A program made the position numbers and the translations under genes. From Bifidobacterium breve (GTDB taxonomy: Bacteria; Actinomycetota; Actinomycetes; Mycobacteriales; Mycobacteriaceae): 8,723 nt of DNA. Below the pieces are notes generated by a model, which made no database searches, had not been told where the DNA came from, and saw only the letters and a list, made by a program, of their open reading frames with translations. The stretch is from NCBI GenBank assembly GCA_945882475.1, contig CAMCWJ010000101.1, forward strand, positions 1 to 8,723. The letters run 5' to 3'. This document shows, in pieces, positions 1-5,407 of the stretch (position 1 is its first letter; the number at the start of each line of letters is the position of its first letter).

Positions 1-61
1 CGGCCGGATCTGCGCGGAGGTCAAGCACAACTGACCAGGCTAGCGGGCCGTCGCCATCGGC
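1..61. other. Leader region upstream of dapD, with possible 3' tail of an upstream + gene
   Basis: An open frame entering from the left edge ends at a TGA at 32-34, with the last codons reading ...EVKHN. It is only ten codons long, so I cannot say whether it is the real end of an upstream gene or chance. The rest (35-61) is a GC-rich spacer with no visible hairpin or Shine-Dalgarno sequence. Confidence 0.2.
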
Positions 62-67
62 TAGCGT
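62..67 (+). promoter_or_regulatory. Candidate -10 box of dapD (leaderless type)
   Basis: The hexamer TAGCGT fits the mycobacterial SigA-like -10 consensus TANNNT. It ends 8 nt before the GTG at 76, so transcription would begin at or next to the start codon. No purine-rich ribosome binding site lies in the gap, and no good -35 hexamer is visible. The assignment rests on spacing and consensus only. Confidence 0.4.
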
Positions 68-75
68 GTAGCACC

Positions 76-1020
76 GTGACTTCCGCCGCGGGCTTGGGAC
101 TGGCCACCATCACCGACGACGGCACCGTGCTCGACGCGTGGTTCCCCGAGCCCGAGCTGGGCGCCTACGGCCCCCCCGGAACAACCCGACTGGGCCCCGA
201 TGACGCTCCCGACGACCTCGCCGCGCTGTGCGGCCCGGATCCCGATCGCAACGTCGAGGTGATCGCGATCCGAACTGTGACCGGCGCACTGGAGGATGCC
301 CCGGCGGACACCTTCGACGCCTACCTGCGACTGCATCTTCTTTCGCACCGCCTGGTGGAGCCGCACGGGCTGAGCCTGGCCGGGGTGTTCGGCGCGCTGA
401 CCAACGTGGTGTGGACCAACTACGGTCCGTGCCCCATCGAGGGTTTCGAAACGGCGCGACTGCGGCTTCGACGCCGCGGGCCGGTGACCGTATACGGCGT
501 GGACAAGTTCCCCCGGATGGTCGATTACGTGGTGCCCACCGGAGTACGGATAGCCGACGCCGACCGGGTCCGCCTCGGCGCGCACCTGGCCCCCGGCACC
601 CCAGTCATGCACGAGGGGTTCGTCAACTTCAACGCCGGCACCCTGGGCACCTCGATGGTGGAGGGGCGCATCTCAGCGGGGGTGGTGGTCGGTGACGGCT
701 CCGATATCGGCGGCGGCGCGTCCATCATGGGCACGCTCTCCGGAGGCGGCACCGAGGTGATCTCGGTCGGTCGGCGCTGCCTGCTGGGGGCCAACTCCGG
801 CCTGGGCATCTCCCTCGGTGACGACTGCGTCGTGGAAGCCGGGCTCTACCTCACCGCCGGCACGAAGGTCACCATGGCCGACGGCGCCGCGGTGAAGGCC
901 CGCGAACTCTCCGGCGCGAACAACCTGCTGTTCCGCCGCAATTCGGTCAGCGGAGCCGTCGAGGTGGTGGCCCGCGACGGCACGGGCATCACGCTCAACG
1001 AAGCCCTGCACGCCAACTAG
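76..1020 (+). CDS. dapD: 2,3,4,5-tetrahydropyridine-2,6-dicarboxylate N-succinyltransferase (DapD)
   Basis: This cytoplasmic enzyme transfers succinate from succinyl-CoA to tetrahydrodipicolinate, giving N-succinyl-2-amino-6-ketopimelate in the succinylase route to meso-diaminopimelate and lysine. The 314-residue product is close to the ~317-residue M. tuberculosis protein and recognisably the same along its length. An N-terminal alpha/beta domain (about 1-150, including LRLHLLSHRLV at 84-94 and YGVDKFPRMVDY at 140-151) is followed by a left-handed beta-helix of hexapeptide repeats (about 152-270). A short C-terminal tail contains NNLLFRRNSVSGAVEV at 282-297. By alignment from memory, E196 in MVEGRIS and G219 match E199 and G222, discussed as active-site residues of the M. 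tuberculosis enzyme. The GTG at 76 is the first in-frame start and gives the expected N terminus. The TAG stop overlaps the fadD36 stop on the other strand by 4 bp. DapC, the next enzyme in the pathway, is encoded about 2 kb away. Confidence 0.96.
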   Translation: MTSAAGLGLATITDDGTVLDAWFPEPELGAYGPPGTTRLGPDDAPDDLAALCGPDPDRNVEVIAIRTVTGALEDAPADTFDAYLRLHLLSHRLVEPHGLSLAGVFGALTNVVWTNYGPCPIEGFETARLRLRRRGPVTVYGVDKFPRMVDYVVPTGVRIADADRVRLGAHLAPGTPVMHEGFVNFNAGTLGTSMVEGRISAGVVVGDGSDIGGGASIMGTLSGGGTEVISVGRRCLLGANSGLGISLGDDCVVEAGLYLTAGTKVTMADGAAVKARELSGANNLLFRRNSVSGAVEVVARDGTGITLNEALHAN

Positions 1021-2417
1021 CCCATCAACTCCTTCTTCACGACCTTGCCCATCGCGTTGCGTGGCAGCGCATCAACGAGCCGTACCTCGCGCGGTCGCTT
1101 ATGCACCGAAAGCTGTTCGGCCACAAAACGAATGAGCTCCTCGGAATTCGCGTCACCGACGACGAACGCGACGATTCGCTGGCCCAGATCCGCATCGGGC
1201 AACCCCACTACGGCCACCTCCGCCACCCCGGGATGTCCGAGTAGAACGGTCTCGATCTCGCCTGCGCCGATGCGGTACCCGCCGGACTTGATCAGGTCCA
1301 CCGACTCCCGCCCGATGATGCGGTGCATGCCGGCGGCGTCGATGACCGCGACGTCACCGGTGCGGTACCAACCGTCGTCGCCCAACGCCTCGGCGGTGGC
1401 CTCCGGGGAGTTGAGGTAGCCGTCGAACATGGTCGGCCCCGCTACCTGCAGCCGGCCGATTGCCTCGCCGTCGAGTGGGGCCGGTGAGCCGTCCTCGAGA
1501 ACCAGTCGGGTCCGCACCCCCTCGAGCGGCAGCCCGACCCAGCCCGGCCGCCGCTCGCCGTCGGCGCGGGTGCTGACGGTGATGAGGGACTCGGTGGTGC
1601 CGTACCGCTCCACCGGCGCGTGCCCGGTGAGTTCCACCAGCCGACTGAACACCGGCACCGGCAGCGCGGCACTGCCGGACACCAGCAGCCGGGCCGATGA
1701 CAGCGCGCGGGCCGCACCGGGGTCGCCGACCACTCGCGTCCACACCGTCGGGACTCCGAAGTACAGCGTGCCGCCGGCCTCGGCGGCCGCCGCGTAGGCC
1801 TGCGGGGTCGGTTTGCCGGTATGGACGAACCGGTTGCCCACTCGCAGCGAGCCGAGCAGGCCGAGCACCAGGCCGTGCACGTGGAACAGCGGAAGTCCAT
1901 GCACCAGGGTGTCCTCGGCCGTCCACCCCCAGGCGAGCGCCAGCGCGTCGAGATCGGCGGCGATCGCCCGGCGGCTCAGCAGCGCTCCCTTCGGCGGGCC
2001 GGTGGTTCCAGAGGTGTACATGATCATCGCCAGGTTCTCCGGCGGCGGTTCGGCGTAGCGGTGCCAGGAGCGGGCATGAACCCGCACCGGGATGTGCGGC
2101 AGTCCGGAGGGGTCGGCCGGGCGCTCGCCGAGCCAGGCCCGGGCGCCGGAGTCGGCGAGAAGGTGGGATTGCTCGGCGACGCCGACGTCGGCCGGCACCG
2201 GAACGAAGGGCACCCCGGCGATCAGGCATCCGGTGACCGCCAGCACCGTCGCCATGGTCGGGGTCGCGAGCACGGCCACCCGGCCGGCCCCGACAACCCG
2301 TTCGGCCACCGCGGTGGCCGCGGCCAGAAGATCGGCACGCGAGAGTGCCGTCCCGTCGATGTGCACCGCCGCGCCGATGTCGGTCCCGGCAGTGGGGTTC
2401 AACGAGGCCAGCAGCAC
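1017..2417 (-). CDS. fadD36: ANL-superfamily acyl-CoA synthetase FadD36, probably a malonyl/methylmalonyl-CoA synthetase (MatB-like)
   Basis: The 466-residue product is an adenylate-forming ligase joining a carboxylic acid to CoA via an acyl-AMP. Visible motifs are the phosphate loop YTSGTTGPPKG (134-144), GLPLFHVHGL (174-183), the adenine-site motif YGTTE (272-276), YRTGD (351-355), the hinge region GRESVDLIKSGGYRIGAGE (369-387), and PRNAMGKVVKK (452-462), with K458 as the expected catalytic lysine. It is recognisably M. tuberculosis FadD36. It is shorter than typical FadD fatty-acyl ligases (about 500-600 residues). GLPLFHVHGLVLG, LLVSGSAALPV, the RADGE region and DLIKSGGY closely resemble actinobacterial MatB malonyl-CoA synthetases as I remember them. 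The substrate is therefore probably a short dicarboxylate rather than a long-chain fatty acid (inference). The GTG start at 2417 gives the expected MLLASLNP N terminus and has no Shine-Dalgarno. It is convergent with dapD and divergent from the exported-protein gene at 2498. Confidence 0.9.
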   Translation of the reverse strand: MLLASLNPTAGTDIGAAVHIDGTALSRADLLAAATAVAERVVGAGRVAVLATPTMATVLAVTGCLIAGVPFVPVPADVGVAEQSHLLADSGARAWLGERPADPSGLPHIPVRVHARSWHRYAEPPPENLAMIMYTSGTTGPPKGALLSRRAIAADLDALALAWGWTAEDTLVHGLPLFHVHGLVLGLLGSLRVGNRFVHTGKPTPQAYAAAAEAGGTLYFGVPTVWTRVVGDPGAARALSSARLLVSGSAALPVPVFSRLVELTGHAPVERYGTTESLITVSTRADGERRPGWVGLPLEGVRTRLVLEDGSPAPLDGEAIGRLQVAGPTMFDGYLNSPEATAEALGDDGWYRTGDVAVIDAAGMHRIIGRESVDLIKSGGYRIGAGEIETVLLGHPGVAEVAVVGLPDADLGQRIVAFVVGDANSEELIRFVAEQLSVHKRPREVRLVDALPRNAMGKVVKKELMG

Positions 2418-2423
2418 CCCGCG

Positions 2424-2429
2424 AGGCTA
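2424..2429 (-). promoter_or_regulatory. Candidate -10 box of fadD36 (leaderless type)
   Basis: On the minus strand this reads TAGCCT, matching TANNNT, and ends 6 nt before the fadD36 GTG. The G of the start codon would then be the first transcribed base. No ribosome binding site can be seen. No clear -35 hexamer is present. It lies back to back with the candidate promoter of the + gene at 2498, within an 80-bp divergent spacer. Confidence 0.4.
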
Positions 2430-2459
2430 CCGCGGGCCCCGGCGAGTCGTGTTGCAGAT

Positions 2460-2490
2460 GCGACAGGTGAGGTTTACCGGCGGTTACCCT
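2460..2490 (+). promoter_or_regulatory. Candidate promoter of the exported-protein gene (leaderless type)
   Basis: A -35-like GCGACA (2460-2465, four of six matches to TTGACA) is followed after 19 bp by TACCCT (2485-2490, TANNNT consensus). The -10 box ends 7 nt before the ATG at 2498, placing the expected start of transcription on the A of the ATG. The gap CAGAGCC holds no proper Shine-Dalgarno. Confidence 0.45.
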
Positions 2491-2497
2491 CAGAGCC

Positions 2498-3001
2498 ATG
2501 TCCGGCCGGCGCTGGAGAATCGCGCTCAACGCCGTGGCGCTTGTCACCGGCGTGGCACTGCTTTGCCCGCCGGCGGCCGCGGCGGCACCGCAGCCGTGGA
2601 ACGGCCGGTACCAGATGATCACCTACGCCTCGAAGAAAGCGGGCACCAGCCCGGCCAGCAGGCAGCGCGAAACCGACTTTGGCGCGATCTTCACCCTGGC
2701 CACGGCCTGCTCGAACACCCGGTGCGTGGCCACCGTGGTCGACGGCCCGCCGCCGGGCAATCCCACGGTGCCGCAGCCGACCCGGTTCACCTGGACCGGC
2801 ACCGAATGGACGACCAGTTACGAGTGGCTGTGGGACTGCCTGGTCGGTGCGGGCAACCAGAAGCAGTGGGCCCGGGCGACGTCGTGGACGTTCTACACAC
2901 CCCAGCCCGACGGGTCCCTGCGGGGTACCTGGCACACCGACATCGCCGAGGGCGCCTGCCGCGGCAGCGTGCTGATGCCGGTGGCCGCGGCACCGGCCTG
3001 A
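2498..3001 (+). CDS. Small exported protein of unknown function with four cysteines in the mature part
   Basis: The 167-residue product begins with a typical Sec signal peptide: basic MSGRRWR, a hydrophobic stretch at about 8-23, and an Ala-rich end (AAAAAP, 26-31) suggesting cleavage near residue 30. C23 is not in a lipobox, since leucine precedes it, so the protein should be released rather than lipidated. The mature part of about 137 residues has cysteines at 71, 76, 114 and 144, enough for two disulphides. It is rich in aromatic residues, with WNGRYQMITYAS at 34-45, WTTSYEWLWDC at 104-114, and GTWHTDIAEGACRG at 123-136. A compact beta-rich fold is plausible but inferred. It resembles conserved secreted mycobacterial proteins, though I cannot name a family or function. 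The ATG at 2498 is chosen because it gives a complete signal peptide. The gene is divergent from fadD36, and its stop lies 3 bp from the stop of dapC. Confidence 0.85.
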   Translation: MSGRRWRIALNAVALVTGVALLCPPAAAAAPQPWNGRYQMITYASKKAGTSPASRQRETDFGAIFTLATACSNTRCVATVVDGPPPGNPTVPQPTRFTWTGTEWTTSYEWLWDCLVGAGNQKQWARATSWTFYTPQPDGSLRGTWHTDIAEGACRGSVLMPVAAAPA

Positions 3002-3004
3002 GGT

Positions 3005-4105
3005 TTAGGCCTGCGCCAGCCGATGCGCGGCGGCGTCCACGCGCTCATCGGTAGCGGTCAGCGCGACCCGCACGTGCCGCGCCCCGGCCGGACCGTAGAA
3101 CTCCCCCGGCGCCACCAGGATCCCGCGCCGCGCCAGCCAGTCGACGGTCGCCCGGCAGGGCTCGTCCCGGGTGGCCCACAGGTATAGCCCCGCCTGGGAG
3201 TGGTCAATGGCGAATCCCGCCGCGGCGAATGCGCCGCGCAGGACGTCCCGGCGACGCGCATAGCGGGAACGCTGCTCGGCCTCGTGGGCGTCGTCGCTCA
3301 GGGCGGCCACCATCGCCGCCTGCACCGCGGTGGGCACCATCATCCCGGCGTGCTTGCGCACAGCGAGCAACTCGGCGACCACCGCCGGATCACCGGCCAC
3401 GAAGGCAGCCCGATACCCGGCCATCGACGAACTCTTGGACAGCGAATGCACCGCCAGCAGGCCGCGGTGGTCGTCACCGCAGACCTGCGGGTGCAGCACC
3501 GACACCGGCTGCTCGTCCCAGCCCAGCCCGAGGTAGCACTCGTCGGAGACCACCAGCGCGCCCCGCTCGCGGGCCCATTCGACCACCTTGCGCAGGTGGT
3601 CGGCGCCGAGCACCTGGCCGGTGGGATTACTGGGCGAGTTGAGGAAGACCACCGCCGGGTCCCGCGGGCCCAGCTGGGTCAGTGAGTCGGCGGCGATCAC
3701 CGTCGCGCCGGCCAGTCGCCCGCCTACCTCGTAGGTCGGGTAGGCCAGTTCAGGGATCACCACGATGTCCCCTGCGCCAAGGCCGAGCAGCGTCGGCAGC
3801 CAGGCGATGAGTTCCTTGCTCCCGATCACCGGGAGCACGGCGTCCTCGCTCAGACCGGTGACCCCGTACCGGCGGTGCAGGGCCGCCACCGCGGCCGCCC
3901 GCAGGTGCGGGGTGCCGGCCGTCGCCGGGTAGCCGGGTTCGCCTGCGGCCGCGGCCAGGGCATCGCGGATCAGCGGCGCTACCGGGTCGACCGGGGTGCC
4001 CACCGAGAGGTCGACGATCCCACCGGGATGAGCGCGCGCCAAGGCGGCGGCGTCGGCAAGGGTGTCCCACGGGAACACCGGCAGCGACGCCGAGACCGCC
4101 CGCAC
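3005..4105 (-). CDS. dapC: N-succinyldiaminopimelate aminotransferase (DapC)
   Basis: This cytoplasmic PLP enzyme (fold type I, class I/II aminotransferase) transfers the amino group of glutamate to N-succinyl-2-amino-6-ketopimelate, the step after DapD. The 366-residue product matches the length and sequence of M. tuberculosis DapC (Rv1178). Visible PLP-site residues are the substrate-loop GYPATAGT (58-65), NSPSNPTG (156-163, with N160 facing the cofactor ring), SDECY (187-191, D188 pairing with the pyridine nitrogen), SLSKSS (221-226, K224 forming the Schiff base), YR at 231-232 for the phosphate, and HVRVALT (344-350) with R346 as the carboxylate-binding arginine. The GTG at 4105 is the only sensible start giving the conserved SASLPVFPWDTL N terminus; the frame stays open upstream but there it overlaps fdxC. 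It begins 20 nt after the fdxC stop without a clear Shine-Dalgarno, so it is probably co-transcribed and possibly translationally coupled. TAA stop at 3005-3007. Confidence 0.93.
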   Translation of the reverse strand: MRAVSASLPVFPWDTLADAAALARAHPGGIVDLSVGTPVDPVAPLIRDALAAAAGEPGYPATAGTPHLRAAAVAALHRRYGVTGLSEDAVLPVIGSKELIAWLPTLLGLGAGDIVVIPELAYPTYEVGGRLAGATVIAADSLTQLGPRDPAVVFLNSPSNPTGQVLGADHLRKVVEWARERGALVVSDECYLGLGWDEQPVSVLHPQVCGDDHRGLLAVHSLSKSSSMAGYRAAFVAGDPAVVAELLAVRKHAGMMVPTAVQAAMVAALSDDAHEAEQRSRYARRRDVLRGAFAAAGFAIDHSQAGLYLWATRDEPCRATVDWLARRGILVAPGEFYGPAGARHVRVALTATDERVDAAAHRLAQA

Positions 4106-4125
4106 CCGCAGCGGGGCGTGCGCCG

Positions 4126-4452
4126 TCAGTCGTCCTCGCCCTTGGCCGGCAGGTCCTTGACAACCTGCGGGTCGTTCGACGTCACGCCCACCTTGGAGGC
4201 GCCGCCCGGGGAACCCAGTTCGGCGAAGAAGTCCGCATTGATCGCGGTGTATTGCGACCACTGCTCGGGTACGTCGTCCTCGTAGTAGATCGACTCGACC
4301 GGGCAGACCGGCTCGCAGGCGCCGCAGTCCACGCACTCGTCCGGGTGGATGTAGAGCATGCGGTCGCCCTCGTAGATGCAGTCGACAGGGCACTCCTCGA
4401 TGCAGGCTTTGTCTTTGATGTCGACGCAGGGTTCGGCAATCACGTACGTCAC
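4126..4452 (-). CDS. fdxC: Ferredoxin FdxC, 7Fe type ([3Fe-4S][4Fe-4S])
   Basis: The 108-residue product is a small soluble electron carrier closely similar to M. tuberculosis FdxC (Rv1177). Cysteines lie at 9, 17, 21, 25, 40, 43, 46 and 50. By comparison with Azotobacter ferredoxin I, C9, C17 and C50 would hold the [3Fe-4S] cluster and C21, C40, C43 and C46 the [4Fe-4S] cluster, leaving C25 free. Position 12 is isoleucine, so the first motif lacks the cysteine that 8Fe ferredoxins use; this supports the 7Fe assignment. HPDECVDCGACEPVCPVE (36-53) is the second motif. The C-terminal extension (about 60-108, VPEQWSQYTAINADFF onwards) is usual for this family. The GTG at 4452 follows a strong AGGAGA at 6 nt and gives the conserved MTYVIAEPC start. 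Its redox partners cannot be read from the sequence; in actinobacteria such ferredoxins serve cytochromes P450 and other enzymes. It leads a probable operon with dapC. Confidence 0.95.
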   Translation of the reverse strand: MTYVIAEPCVDIKDKACIEECPVDCIYEGDRMLYIHPDECVDCGACEPVCPVESIYYEDDVPEQWSQYTAINADFFAELGSPGGASKVGVTSNDPQVVKDLPAKGEDD

Positions 4453-4458
4453 GAAGGT

Positions 4459-4464
4459 TCTCCT
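4459..4464 (-). promoter_or_regulatory. Ribosome binding site of fdxC
   Basis: AGGAGA on the minus strand, 6 nt before the GTG at 4452. It is the best Shine-Dalgarno in the window and fixes the fdxC start over the longer open frame upstream. It also marks fdxC as a leadered transcript, unlike most of its neighbours. Confidence 0.85.
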
Positions 4465-4515
4465 GGATCTGCCTCGTTGGTGTGTCGGGCGCGGTGTGTT
4501 CGGCGGACGCGGCCC

Positions 4516-4521
4516 AGTATC
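4516..4521 (-). promoter_or_regulatory. Candidate -10 box of fdxC-dapC
   Basis: Minus-strand GATACT matches four of six positions of TATAAT and sits 63 nt before the fdxC start, leaving room for a leader of roughly 55 nt with the Shine-Dalgarno. A TTCGGC at 4541-4546 is 19 bp upstream but is a poor -35. The 139-bp gap between the membrane-protein stop and fdxC shows no clear hairpin terminator. Confidence 0.28.
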
Positions 4522-4591
4522 GGATGCCGAACCCCGAATCGCCGAATCAGTGTGCCCTAAGTCGCGGTCTGTTTGATACCGGTCATCTACG

Positions 4592-5365
4592 TCAGATAGT
4601 AGGCGTGATCCCCGGCGCTGCCTCGTCCGGCATCCCGACGGCGGGGTCGGGGCCCGTCTCGGCAGCCGTATTGGCAGTGTCGGCGGTGGTCTGCCCGGCG
4701 GAGTCACCACCGGTCTGCCCGGCGGACTCGGCGGCCGGGTCGGCCGGCAGCGCCACGGCCAGTCCCAGAGCGGCGAAGAAGACCACCGACAGCGCACCGC
4801 CGAGGAAGACGTTCATTGGGCCGCCTGGCGCGATGAAACTTGCGTCCGGGCCAACGATCGTCAGCATCTCAACGAACAGCTCTACGGCGAACACCGCAGC
4901 GATGACCGCCAGCCAGCGCGGAAAGCGGCCCTGCCTAGCGGCCCAGACGACGGGTCCGACGGTCAGGATCGCGGCCACCGTCAGCACCGGCCCCCACATG
5001 GCGGCGATGTCGGAGAGTGTGCGCGCAGTGGCCGGATCCACGGTTTCGGCGTGCAGCGCCAGTCCCGCGTCGAACCACAGCGCGATGCCGGTCTGCCCGA
5101 TGAACACCGCCGATCCGATGGTGAAGATGTGGGCGGGTGGGCCGTCCAACCGGTCGCGGGCATGGCCGAGAATCACCGCCAGGGCCAGCAGCGCCAGCGC
5201 CGCCAGCAGCACCTGCAGCCTGATGACGCCGGCATGGGTGCCGAAATGTTCCACGACCTCGGTTCCGGACCGGTCGACTCCGGGGGCCAGTGGCACCACC
5301 ACCACCGCACACACCGACAGCAGCGCGAACGCGATGGCCGCGGCCAGCGGCAAACGCCTCACCAT
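4592..5365 (-). CDS. Six-helix integral membrane protein of unknown function
   Basis: The 257-residue product has six hydrophobic segments, at about 6-28, 46-67, 80-103, 122-142, 150-172 and 184-207. They are followed by a hydrophilic Ala/Thr/Gly/Asp-rich tail (208-257) that is probably disordered. The tail contains an eight-residue tandem repeat, SAGQTGGD then SAGQTTAD (214-229). The loop after helix 1 carries DRSGTEVVEHFGTHAG (31-46). The few charged or polar residues in or near membrane spans (H40, H44, R49, E162, E166) could matter, but no catalytic or transport motif can be recognised and I cannot name a family. The ATG at 5365 starts 42 bp after the fbiC stop on the same strand, so read-through from fbiC is possible. 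A CATACT 8 nt before the ATG may be its own promoter. No Shine-Dalgarno is visible. TGA stop at 4592-4594. Coding status is supported by the membrane pattern and GC-rich third positions. Confidence 0.8.
   Translation of the reverse strand: MVRRLPLAAAIAFALLSVCAVVVVPLAPGVDRSGTEVVEHFGTHAGVIRLQVLLAALALLALAVILGHARDRLDGPPAHIFTIGSAVFIGQTGIALWFDAGLALHAETVDPATARTLSDIAAMWGPVLTVAAILTVGPVVWAARQGRFPRWLAVIAAVFAVELFVEMLTIVGPDASFIAPGGPMNVFLGGALSVVFFAALGLAVALPADPAAESAGQTGGDSAGQTTADTANTAAETGPDPAVGMPDEAAPGITPTI
4688..4726 (-). repeat. 24-bp in-frame tandem duplication in the tail of the membrane protein
   Basis: A 15-bp exact match (GGTCTGCCCGGCGGA on the + strand) occurs at 4688-4702 and 4712-4726, a period of 24 bp or eight codons. 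It encodes the SAGQT-containing repeat in the cytoplasmic or external tail. The in-frame period suggests a simple duplication tolerated in a disordered tail. Confidence 0.85.
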
Positions 5366-5373
5366 AGGTAGGC

Positions 5374-5379
5374 AGTATG
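5374..5379 (-). promoter_or_regulatory. Weak candidate -10 box of the membrane-protein gene
   Basis: Minus-strand CATACT (four of six to TATAAT, not a strict TANNNT) ends 8 nt before the ATG at 5365. If real it would give a leaderless or nearly leaderless transcript. The alternative is transcription from fbiC across the 42-bp gap. Confidence 0.25.
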
Positions 5380-5407
5380 CCGCCCGGCACTCCCGGCGGC
5401 GCGAATC

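Noticed and set aside
2564..2566. Cysteine 23 of the exported protein as a lipoprotein lipobox
   Set aside because: The residues before it are A-L-L; a lipobox needs a small residue directly before the cysteine.
1354..2622. Long open frame on - overlapping fadD36 (about 420 codons)
   Set aside because: It is out of frame with FadD36, very rich in Arg/Gly/Pro with no motifs, and is the usual shadow of a GC-rich gene.
2092..3054. Long + frame crossing the fadD36 promoter and the exported-protein gene
   Set aside because: No motifs; antisense to FadD36 and out of frame with the signal-peptide protein.
4106..4393. N-terminal extension of DapC into fdxC
   Set aside because: The frame is open, but it overlaps the fdxC coding sequence, is Arg/Gly-rich and is not part of DapC in relatives.
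4453..4797. N-terminal extension of FdxC upstream of 4452
   Set aside because: The strong AGGAGA and the conserved MTYVIAEPC start point to 4452; upstream residues are Pro/Arg-rich shadow of the intergenic region and membrane gene.
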